From Ulva prolifera (lineage: Eukaryota > Chlorophyta > Ulvophyceae > Ulvales > Ulvaceae), in contig CM041201.1 in the NCBI GenBank assembly GCA_023078555.1, positions 3,789,713-3,853,712 of the forward strand: DNA of 64,000 nucleotides. The letters run 5' to 3'. This document shows positions 24,901 through 35,600 of the stretch, one piece after another. Each line of letters opens with the position of its first letter. Positions within the stretch are counted from its first letter, which is position 1. The position numbers and the translations under genes are program-made. Under the pieces are notes generated by a model, which saw nothing but the letters and a program-made list of their open reading frames with translations, had not been told where the DNA came from and searched no databases.

Positions 24901-27509
24901 CATGAGAGCAGTATTACCACGACACAGTGGCACAGTGCGCACACCTGGTCACTTGTGTTGCCCATAGCAGCCGGCGATGCAGAAGCAGCCTCCTGGTGCT
25001 GTTGGTCGCTCACGACTTCAGCTACTGCTGCATCACAGGCTGCCCGTACCACTTCTGCACTGGCTTCAAAGTTGGCTGCAGCAGCTTCGGCATTGTTCGC
25101 ACGGGCAGCTTCAGCTGCAAGCTGTGCTTCAAGCTCGTCTGCTCGTTTGGCCTGGACCCGAGATTGCTCTCGAGCAGTGGCCATCCCTGCCTCAAGGTCA
25201 AGCATCTTGGACATGGCTGCATGAGTCTGTTCCAGTAACTCCTTGATGCGTGCGTCCTTCCCTGATGTCCTTTGCACTTCTTCTTGCAGCTGCTGTTCCA
25301 GTGCATCAATGCGGTTTGCCATCTCTGTCATGGCGTTCACTTCATCAGCTGCCCTTGCCTCTGTCGTGTCCATAGACTGTATGTAAATGCAGATGTGTGG
25401 GCGGGAACAAGCGCAGACTTTCAGCACAGAATCGTAGCACAATTGAGATAGTCAAAGGGTCAACATCGGCAATGGCAATCGACACCAGCAACGTTCAGGA
25501 TCTGCTAGAAGCCACAGCACCTGTGAGGCAATAGGCACATCCGAGTCCAGCACTGATGTCGCTATCGGACCCACTTCTGCGATGCTCCCCGTCAAGCTGC
25601 TGGACGGGCTGCCGGCACAAGCGGCAGATGAAGAGCAGCATGGTGCAGAAGCTACTGCTGTAGCAATTGGCTCAGGCGTGATACGCTTTTCTTTGTTGTG
25701 GCGCACCACAGAAGCTGCAATGGGGCTTCCAGATGATTCACGTTCATCAGCTTTTGAAGGGAAAAGCTGGCCCGGATGGTATGCGGGTGAACCTTCCTCA
25801 CCTTGCAGAGCCTCTGAACGGAAATGTAGATCCAAGCTCACAGGAGCAGCAACACCTCCAGCATTGCGTGCAGCTTCAGCCGCTGAAACACCCTCTGTAG
25901 ACAGCAGCACGTATGCAGCGGCGATCATGGCTGATAACAACATCAGCCATGCAGCAGCATATGCAACAGGCTCCTGCTGCAAAGCAGAGGACAGGTGCGT
26001 AGCAGCAGAAGAGCCGATGTGGACAGCCATTGTCATGTGGAAGCTTAGCACTGCCCCACAAGCACTTACTAGCGCGCGCAGCACGGGCAAGGGCGGCATA
26101 GCAATGCTCTTCACACCCATCAGGCGTTTCTCAAGCACTGCGTCATATTCAGACTCCAAGCAAACTGGCCCTTGCAAAGCTCCACGGAGGATCACCATGG
26201 ACTCTTGTGAAAAGAGCGAGCCCTCTCTAGTGACTTGGTTGGAATCTTGAAGTCCTGGAGGTGATGGATTTACAATCACAGGCTCCACTTCAGACACAGG
26301 CTCCGTATGCAGCTCTGCAGTAGCCGTGGCGGCCTTGTTGAGAGCCAGTGAAACAGGATGCTGTGATGGAACGAGCCTGCTCACGCTGTAGAATCTGTTT
26401 GGGCATGCCTCGGTGCCGAATGCGATTTCAGGCACTGATGCGGGAGATACAGCGTGCCAAGGGGGCAGCTGCGAAATTTCGGAATCTGCTTCGCTGAGGG
26501 AAAGATGCGGTGAAAGCTTGACTGTATCTTCACTGGTGGGTGCGGGTGTAGATAGCTGCACAGCTGGCAGCACACTGACAGCATACCACGATTGTGGCAG
26601 GGGCAGTGCTGGAACGAAGCTGTAGTGACTGGACACGTCTTCTCTCTCATTGACAATGGATACTGCATCCGCTTCATCTTCAATATGCCCCCCCGGCAGA
26701 ATTGACGGTGCTGTCAGGTCATGGAGAGCCGGCGTTGGAGCGTCGGCCATCTGCGGCCCATACCTGGGGCAAGAGGTCGGGTCCCACCACAGCATGGCAG
26801 CTGCACCGCGCTCAAGAAATACCGTGCTTGTAATGTGCCCTTCTCTTGGCGGCTGCTGTGTAACAGAAGTCGATTGCTCAGGTCCACGCCCTTTTGAAGA
26901 AGTTCGAATGTGGAGTTCACCAGCTGCATTGCTCTTCCACAGGTGCACGAACTGATTAAAGCAAGTTGATTTCAAATCTACGTGGAATGGAACGATCAAG
27001 CTGCTCATCTGGAGATCGTCTTGAAGCTGAAGCGATCGCACTTCCTTGTCATGGACATCCGAAAGGATATGACCATCACCCGGGGGGTCAACCACTGATT
27101 TCGGGGCTGCATGATATGATGCACTTTCCACAGATCGCATTGTGGGCGCTGTTAGACCCATGCTGGCGGGGAAGACATTTGCGAACAGCACGACCAAAGT
27201 CGCCATGCAAGCGAATAGCAGAGCAACAACGAGCGCTGCTTGGGTTACACAGCAAATCTGCTTCCACAGTTCGCTTTGGCGGGCGTTGTGTCGAAGCTGC
27301 TCCTCGCGTCGCTGCATCTCGACCGCGCGAGAAGCAAACTCTCTGGTAGCCTTCAGCCTGCAAGTAGCATTGCCTCGAAAACTCCAGCATATACTTTTGT
27401 TAATGTAACATACGCCAATGCTTCGAATTTGGACATGTGCTGCGTGAATGAGCTCTGGACTTTGACAGCGCCATGGAGCGTTGTTGACAGTGCCCAGCGC
27501 AATGGACAT
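18987..27509 (-). CDS. Giant membrane-anchored coiled-coil protein, family not recognised
   Basis: At least twelve exons read right to left. The first large exon (27509-25521, possibly starting after an acceptor at about 27363) encodes a basic helix, a clear transmembrane segment (CCVTQAALVVALLFACMATL), a long Ser/Pro/Glu-rich stretch and two further hydrophobic segments near its end. Then come 25376-24945 (strong coiled coil, containing MANRIDALEQQLQEEVQRTS), 24663-24391 (coiled coil), 24197-23901, 23712-23383, 23256-22795, 22711-22559, 22456-22115, 21877-21587 (helical, with VMKEFHEVEEKLALHGSAVE) and about 21364-20747. Two long Pro/Ser-rich, probably disordered exons follow, ending at 18987. 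Nine successive junctions are GT-AG and phase 0. The total is about 2,200-2,300 residues. The start codon and the last two introns are not fixed. It could be an organelle tether or nuclear-envelope linker, but this is inference from architecture only. Confidence 0.6.
24322..24363 (-). repeat. Dispersed 42-bp repeat, copy A (inside an intron)
   Basis: These 42 bases match the reverse complement of 28160-28201 with one mismatch. This copy lies in the intron 24198-24390 of the giant gene, close to its upstream exon. Confidence 0.92.
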
Positions 27510-28149
27510 GGCACGGCAGACCCGTCAATAGCAAGCCAAGTCATAAAGGCGATCGACAGACTTACTTTGCGAGCTCTCTGCGCGTCGTCTCATCGCCCAG
27601 AGCTGTGTATTCCTCGCGGGACAGGAAGGTCCTGCGCAACCCGGCCGTCAAGCGTAGCGGCGATACCCCATAAACCTCATCCATCTCATACGATTACTAT
27701 GTTATGTAAGGGTGCCGCAATCTGTGATTCACATTACATCCATGTACTTGACAGGAACAGTCGCATGGCTTATGTCTTTGCACCAACATGAATGCAAAAA
27801 AGTATCAATTGCATGGGCTGTTTGAGCTTTCCTACGGGTAGGGTCACATTGTACTTGCCCGGACGCGCTCTCTGGCTGGCGCCCGATGTTGCCTTGCTTT
27901 CGGTGTCATTCGCCCGGATTGTTGACCTGTCAATGGGCCGGATTAATGCGGGAACTGCAAAACGCGGGAACTGCCAAACATGCACTACAGGCATCCACAG
28001 ATCGACTGATACATGCAGCAGCAGCTTCGCTCGCGACGGACGAGGCCTCGTCCTTCCCCTCCGCCTGGTGACTTGGGTCTTTCGACAGCACAGAACATCG
28101 CTGCATTGTATTGGCGCAGCTGGTTTCGCAGACCGCGCGCAAGTGCTAG

Positions 28150-28451
28150 ACAGTGTCTGTGTGTGTTACAAGGACAAAGCAAGCGAGGCAGGTAGCACCG
28201 CAAGCAAGAAGCAGGGGAAACGCACACCACGCAGCAAGCCACACGAAGCGCACACCAAAACACCCACGCAACGGCAGCACCCGCGCCGGACACAGCGACA
28301 CGGCAACACAACCGCACACACGCCCATGCCCACACGCCCATCCCCACCCGAACCCCGCCCAACAGCAAGGCGCACGAGCCCCGGAAGCACAAGCAGCCAA
28401 GGCCGCCCAGCAAACAAACAGCGACAAACAGCAACAAACAGTGTCTGTGTG
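28150..28451 (+). repeat. T-depleted segment bounded by 14-bp direct repeats
   Basis: Both ends carry ACAGTGTCTGTGTG (28150-28163 and 28438-28451). The 240 bases from 28201 to 28440 contain only two T residues on the plus strand and are rich in A and C. The left end also holds the dispersed 42-bp repeat. The layout resembles an inserted element with target-site duplications, but no terminal inverted repeats or coding sequence were seen. Confidence 0.7.
28160..28201 (+). repeat. Dispersed 42-bp repeat, copy B
   Basis: This is the inverse copy of 24322-24363, with one mismatch, containing GTTACAAGGACAAAGCAAGC. It sits at the left end of the T-depleted segment. Confidence 0.92.
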
Positions 28452-30882
28452 GTGCACCCGTGTACCACATCGATCATTACCGGGAATCGTAAGACGCGAG
28501 CTCTTGTGAGCCCTAGGTAACGCAGCCACGCCAGCTCAAAAAATGCATTATTGACTGGATTTGACGCAGACGGGTAGGTACTGTGGCAGGGCAGTCGACA
28601 CGAGCGCTCGGGCGCAGGGGTCAGAGAGGCTGCGTACCAAGAGGTCGGCACAGTCGCCATGCAGCTCGAGCTGTGCCAGCCCAGGTTACTTCACTTGTAG
28701 CAGATGCGATGCGGCATATGAGCATGCGGCGCCGGGTGGGTGGCGGGAGACGGAACGCGGGACTGAGCCAGGTAGTACCTCGTATCAGAGTCTGATTACC
28801 AGACGCTCAGCAACCGGCCCAGACATGCTGTGGGTGGAGCTGGACTTGCATCGAAACTCCCGAGGCTGCTCCAGGAGAGGTCAGTGTAAGAAAATGTCAA
28901 GACATTCATGACCACGAGCTGATTATTGCCCCCCATACTCGTGGTCCACGGCTGGTTCATCACACCCTTTCAAAGCCATTCCTGACAGCAATGGTATTCA
29001 TTGCTGTATCATCCGTGAAAGACTTTCACTGTCTAGGCATTGAACATGGCTGCACACATCAACGCATCTTGGCGTTCCTGACCCGCCTCTTGTCTGCTTG
29101 CCGGTGACGGATTCCAGTCCAGAACATGTGCACACACAAGCAGTGATCATAGCATGAGACGGAGGTTCATGCCTACTGAGCCTGCAATTGAGGGGGTCTC
29201 AGCGAATACACCACAGTGACTCGAGGCACCGGCCCTGATGGAATGTGTTGATGACGAATGTGACATTTGAAACGTAACGGAACAGTGCTCCACACATGCC
29301 TAGCCAGGTGCACCTCGATGGCTTTCCAGTGCATGTAGTCCACAGGCGGATAGCACGCTCTGCTAAAAGCTTGTTTTCGTAGTGCTTCTGCCAACATGGA
29401 GCCATGTCAACATGCGTTTTGAAGCCCTGATTGGCAGACACCGATGCCTATGCCCCCTGTAATGTAAGGAGCAATGCCGCTCTATAGATTGGTCCACACA
29501 TACAATCAGAGAAAGCTGCCTCATCCGATGAGACAGGCGAATCAAGCCAGACTGACACATATGCATTGCCGTTGGCACCAACGTGCTTTGTCTCTTTGCA
29601 CCAACAGACACTGCGACAAGGTAGCTCAGTGAGCGAAGAGTTTTCAAGAGATTGTAGGTGTCTGGAAAGACATGCGCATGAACAAATAATGAACAAACAA
29701 ACAACAAACCCTCGCAGCTGCTCTGCGCACAAGACAGCAAAGTAGCTGCATCAGGGCGGAAAGGACAGCATCAGGGATGCACGTTTCTCACATTTAGCCA
29801 TGCAATCACCTGAGCTGCTGCTCCGGAGCCGGCCACATCTCACTCGCAATCACGAGCCCCTCTCTACAGGCAGCGCAGCATTCCGGCTGTACACGTAGCA
29901 GAAACAGCGGTGCTGGATGGCTGCATGATCCCATATCTCGAGATACGTGTCTTTCCAGAGCCCATGCACAATTCATCAGTGTCACAACTCATCGTTTGCC
30001 TGTGGCGCACACCCATGCATTCATGTGTCACTCTCAGCGCCGCAGAGCTACAGCGCAGATGCGAAGCAGCATCTTTGCCGAAGGATGTCAAGGGGGGAGG
30101 CGCACGCATATCGAATTTGACCACGACAAGTTTTGAGTGCTTGTGCAGTTGAATGGGGCTGAGTCTGGAGGGGAACTGGGGCATGCACCTCAGTGCCCCT
30201 CACGTTTCTAACTGCATGACCTGGTCTCCGCCCGCCAGGTCCCCAAACCCCCCGGTGCCTATAGTATACGCAACACATGATTATTCAAGCGGCACTTGAT
30301 GAGGGAAGGTGCAATCAACCTGGATCAACCTGGCATAAGTCGTCCCACACGCGCCTCTTGAGACGAATGGGAGTCGGCCTGGAAGGGAATGCATGCAGTG
30401 GAGGTGATGTGACAATAGAAAAACTATGTCTGAATATGTTGTGTGGTACAGGAGCCTTCGAGACAAGGCTGCACTGATGATGAACCCTTTGGGCTAGAGC
30501 AGGACCAGCACTCAAGGCTATCTGCCCAGCAGGCATAGGCCGTCACAGGCGTACGTATGTATCTGCAAGGCCATGCAGGATGAATGCCCGAACACCGTGC
30601 ATGACCGGTGTGGAATGTGCAGCACAGCGTATCATGATGATTTGTGACCGCACTCTTCGAGGGGCCCATATCCCCATATAACGTGAAGCACGGAACGCAT
30701 TGCGAATTTCAAAGCATGGATGGAGCCGTGGCCATGGCTCCCGGTGCTTGCCTCAGCTGACTACACATGTGCGCCTTGCAGCTGGCATTGCTGTGTTTTG
30801 CACAAAGTACGCTGTCCATGCAGGGCTACAGCGGGGTGCCCCAGGCGCTAAGCCAGCTAGGTCGGTTTGGAATTAGAGTTCT

Positions 30883-30918
30883 GTTGACTGAGTCAACTTG
30901 ACTCCCCACGGTGGGGTC
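30883..30918. other. Two adjacent short hairpins
   Basis: The sequence GTTGACTGAGTCAAC (30883-30897) is an almost perfect inverted repeat and contains the AP-1/GCN4-type core TGAGTCA. Two bases on, 30900-30918 can form a second stem, CCCCA/TGGGG with a three-base loop. No gene is near. Confidence 0.55.
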
Positions 30919-32641
30919 AGGGACGTCGACGCGTTACCGTGGCCCAGTCCACATCACCAAGCTGCGCGCACTGGCCGTGCATGAGCGTCACACAGCGCAG
31001 CTCTGCTTGATTCCCGCGATATACGCACGGTAGTGTGCCTATGCTGTTACAGGTGTGGTGTCATGTGGTGTAATGTTTGATGTGGCCAACGCCCAGTCGC
31101 AAACTTACAACCTGGACGAGCGTTCCGCAAGTGCTGCTGCATGAAACATGCGATGCCCACGGCGCCGGCGTGATAGAGGATGCTCTATTGGGGATGTGAG
31201 CGAGTTCCTGGGCTGACGCGAACATGGCGCATTGTGTTCGTTGAGATGCCCATCATGAGTGCCTCCAGACTGTCAGCGGCAAGATACTTGCGTTGGACGC
31301 AGGTGCCTGCGTCGGGCAACTTCCGCCATGAACGGCCTGTGTAGAGCCAGCTCGGCGTGTGCAAGCGCATGTGAGGGCACAAGCTGGGCCGCTTGTGGGA
31401 CATACGCCGCAGTTACGCGCCTGTGTGAGTTGAGCAGACAATATCTCGAGAAACAGATCCAGTGTTCGCTGACCGGCATACGCCCAGAGCTGTACATGTG
31501 TGGACGTCGACGTCGGTGTACACCGGCCGCGGGTGAAGCTTTGCCGGTCGACTGCCCAACATTCTAGCACTCCGTTGCACGTGCACCAATGCAGAGTCAA
31601 GAGTTGATATGGAATACATGATAGTGCGGCCGTCAGCGACGTGGCCAACCGCTTAGGCTTTCATGCGGGTTCGATCATTTTCCCAGCAGTGTGTATATTT
31701 ACGACGTACGTGCGACACGTCGACAGCGTGCTCCAGGTCTAGCCAACAGAACCCGTTCAAGAGCTGAGCGTAATTTAGAATGAGACCGTGCGTCCTTCAG
31801 TGCGCAACAGCACGGTTGGGGCTACACGATGCTTCCGAACATGGTGCAAAACGGCTCCTGGCGGGTGGTGATGACACCCACTCACGCAGCGCAAGGCGGG
31901 CCTCCTGTTGCCGTTGACACGCTTGTTCATATATGACAGCCCGACTACTGGAGAAATTACAAAAATGTGCCTGCGGCCGCATGCAGATCCTTGAAAGGGG
32001 GAGCAGTATCGGAGGTGGCAACGGGAGGCCGAACACCCGATTCATGCAAGCGTCGCGACCATGACGCCTGTCGCGCTTCCCTGCAAGGTCGTGGCGACAT
32101 TAGCACAGCTGTATCGCGGTCGAGATATTGAAACAAGAGGTGACCAGTGCACTTTCAGTGACAGAGCAGTGCCAAGCAGATCACGGTCATCTTTTCCGAG
32201 TGATCGCCTGACTCAGGCGTACTCCCGCAGCTAGCCCGTGTTGTGGCGTGATTCACACTAGCCTTCCATCAGCTAGAGCAGCTACATATTATCGTCTAGA
32301 GGTGTGTAAAGTGGAGTGCAGCGCGGCCTGCCTGTAAGGCCAACTGCTCGTTGATCCGTTCGAAGCCGTTCCGCGTGCATGTCCTGTACATGTTCTACAC
32401 AATACATAGCACTGGATTCAGTCTGTATGCTGTACATTCCTGGATCGCTGTGTCGTGTACTGCAGCGCTTGGCGTGGTGCTTTATCTGTACGGACGAGGT
32501 CCTCTGCACTTGTCCAAGGCTGTGTGCCCGCAGAGAGATTGATGCGACATGTGTTCAGTACATTGATTGCACTTGTTCTACTTGAGTTTGTGGGATCGTA
32601 ATGCCATTTGTAAGCATGTGGTGTGCAGACAGGGAATAAAC

Positions 32642-35600
32642 ATGTCGCTCTCCGATCAAGATGAAGGCGTCAAGAAACGCGCCGTCGACAACATCATGAA
32701 GCTGATCAATTCGCAGCTGACTCTAGAGAAGAAGCAAGCGAAGATGGATGCAAAGGTGCGTGCCTGCGCCAGGCACCGTTGCACGCCGATTGAAATGTGC
32801 AGTGTGCAGCCTCGGTGGACACGTGCAGGATCAGGACAAGGGCAACGCAGCCAAGAGAATGGCTGAGATCGACGAAACTCTTGAAAAGCTCGTAGCAGTT
32901 GCGAAGAAGAAGGGGTTCATCGATCCCGAGTGCACGGTACAGTCGCTGAAGGAAGATGCAGCCAAGAAAAAGAGCGAGGACGAACAGGGAGACGCGGTCG
33001 GCCTCATGACCACTATGAAGCAAAATCTCGATAAGCAGACGTCGGCGGTGCGGCTCCAACATAAATCGATTCCCAGCGAGGACGTTGCCAGGGGGCTCAT
33101 CCAAGGGTTCGTGGAATAGTCTTGCACGTTCACATGATGCCACAAAAGCCCCGCTTGATGGCCCATTTACTCCATATTAGCGCATTATTCGCTCAAAAGG
33201 GCGTACATGTACATCGGATATTGTGCCTTGTGCGTGCTGTGAGACTCTGACACCCTCCAGCTGCACTGTGTACAAGGGACTCATCGGGTGTTGGACTACA
33301 CCCCTGCTTCCCATTGAGCATGAGCAATTCGGTGGCGCAATTGCTCTCTGACAGCCCCATGAGTGTCTGTAGGTACAAGACTTCCTAAGAGACCGAATGA
33401 ACAACGATCCTGAGTGGGAAGAACACGCTTGGGCGAAGCTCCTGAACAGCAATCAGGACATCTTGGTCCTCATGCAGCGTCTGCATGAGAAGAACCTCAT
33501 CACCCAAGACATGATACAAATGGCGACTCTGCCTACCAAACCGCCCCCACGCAACCTTGATGCTGACTCCAAGCCCATCTCCATGGCTGATTCACAGCCT
33601 GTCCAGCAAAGCGCCGCGAACTCCATGATGGGTGGCTACCACTCGCCCTCAATGATGGGAGGTATCTCTCCACATGGCATGTCACAGCTCCGTCACTGCC
33701 TTGTGCCCCATCTACCGAGTAGCACTGTGCACGCCTCGGCACGCTGCCCACATGCATGCCCGCCGCCATCGCTTGTCGGTCAGGGATCTGTGAACTCAGC
33801 GGCCAGCCGCAAATTATGTTGCACTGCTGGGCCCCGGGCTCTGAACTGCCGCGGGGCTTATGTCAGCTTATGTACTCCCACCGGCACACAAATTTGCATC
33901 ATCCTCCAGGATTTGGCAGCCTCGCACTAGCTGCGTGCGATGCTAGCCCGCACCAGCGGCTGCCTCTGCCTCGGCTGGGTCATAGCAAGGCCATCGCGGC
34001 AAGGATGAGGGATGAGGTGTGTGCAGGTATGCAGAACGGCAGCATGATGAACGGCATGATGCCCAATCAGATGATGCCTGGCATGAACGGCATGAACGGC
34101 ATGCACGGCATGAATGGCATGAATGGCATGAATGGCATGATGCCAGGTATGATGCCAGGCATGATGCCCGGAATGATGCCAGGTGCGATCCCAAACACGC
34201 CCCGGGCGGCTTGCTCTGTACTGCACCGCATGCATGCTGCCCCATCGAGTACGGCATGAGGCATTTCTCCACCTGCGGCGTATAGCACATGGTATGCACC
34301 ATTAAGCCCTCGGCCACATCCAAGCATGGCTCCAACAGAGCATCGCCCACAGCCACCCGCATCAACAGAATGCCGACCACAGCACTAAGGCGTGCTGCGC
34401 TGACACTTGGCGTGGGCAGTGCAGTGGCCGTGCGTGTGCATGTATGCATGTTCTGCGATACGGCGGCCGGCCGAAACACCCACGTGCCCCCTGCCCCTGC
34501 ATGCCCGGTTGTGGCACGCTGGGTGCGCAAAGCACCAGCATGCGTGACATTGCAGCGCGTGTGGGTGCAGGCATGATGCCCGGCATGATGCCCGGGATGA
34601 TGCCGGGAGGCATGCCGGGCATGATGCCGAACATGTCCCCGGGGGGCGCCATGGCCAACGGCATGGGCGGCCAGAGCTTCATGAGCAAAGGCAGCAAGAT
34701 GGTCACCGAGAACGAGGGCGACACGTCCTCCCAGGTGCGACTGCTGGCACCTGCTCTCCGCCTGCGGCGCACGCACTAGTGTCGCTCCGGCTCAGGCTGC
34801 AGGGGCAGCGGTTGTGCGCCTGGCGGGACGGTGTGAGCTGCGGCCGGGGTGGCTCGGGCACGCCTGGGTTCCTTCCTCAACGGAGACGTGTGTCTGTGTG
34901 CGACTGCCTCCAGCGGTTGAGAGTGTTGCATGACGCATCATGATGCGGGGCAGTCGCTGCAGTTGCTTCTGTGCTGGGGCGTGCTGACTGGCGCTGGCCA
35001 CGGCCAACCCTGGCAGCTGCAGAGTGACACAGGGCTGGCAACGTGGCTCCACAGGCCCGTGCCTGCCATGCTGCCTCACATGCTGGACCCCCTGACATCT
35101 CCACGCAGATAGTCCTGGTCACAGGTTATTCTCCAATACACGATGGGGCGGGGGCTGTGCAGGAGAGTGAAGAGGAGCTCAACGCCCGCCTGCGCGAGCT
35201 CAAAGGCATGGACAAGGAGCGGCAGAAGACGCGCAAGCTCACCAAGGCGGAACAAGAGGAGGAGAACCTGTTCAAGAAGAATAAAGGTTCGCTCACTCCC
35301 CCGCCCCCCAGCAGCGCACTGGGCCGTTCCACATGGCCCCTTGGCCACTCCCTGTCCAAAGCCAATACTCATCAGGCGTTGCAGCCGAGAGCGGCTGCAT
35401 GCATCGCAAAGTGCATTACGGCCAGTATCCAGCGGCATTGGCATGCAGCAGGCATGGTTAGAGCACGGTCAAGGAGGCCACAGCACACAGCATGCGCAGC
35501 GCATGGGCTGGGTGGCCGTACTATGCTGTCAGGAAGGTGAGTGAAGCTGGGCGGAGCATGCAGGAGTGGGGCACTTCAATAACAACTTCAAGGTGGCGGA

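Larger units (their letters stand above)
27510..32641. other. Gene-poor stretch of about 5 kb
   Basis: This interval lies between two divergent genes and must hold their promoters. No frame is long or shows a family pattern. It contains the T-depleted segment at 28150-28451 and paired hairpins at 30883-30918. A weak protein-like minus-strand fragment occurs around 31497-31185, for example MGISTNTMRHVRVSPGTRSH. A 23-residue plus-strand frame at 31073-31144 (MFDVANAQSQTYNLDERSAS onward) could be the remnant of an exon. I cannot support any of these as genes. No tRNA or snRNA was recognised. Confidence 0.45.

Noticed and set aside
25521-27509. Name as CPR5 or another known nuclear-envelope protein
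   Set aside because: The number and order of membrane segments and the residues around them do not match what I know of CPR5.
28153-28529. Open frames through the T-depleted segment on both strands
   Set aside because: Absence of T removes stop codons from the plus strand by itself, so open length is no evidence of coding. No family pattern was seen.
31640-31720. Possible tRNA gene around GGGTTCGATC
   Set aside because: Only the T-arm-like heptamer is present; no acceptor stem or anticodon arm could be folded by eye.
34067-34327. Minus-strand frame of Met/Pro/Phe/Ile repeats
   Set aside because: It is the shadow of the MMPG repeats on the plus strand, which have splice-phase support.
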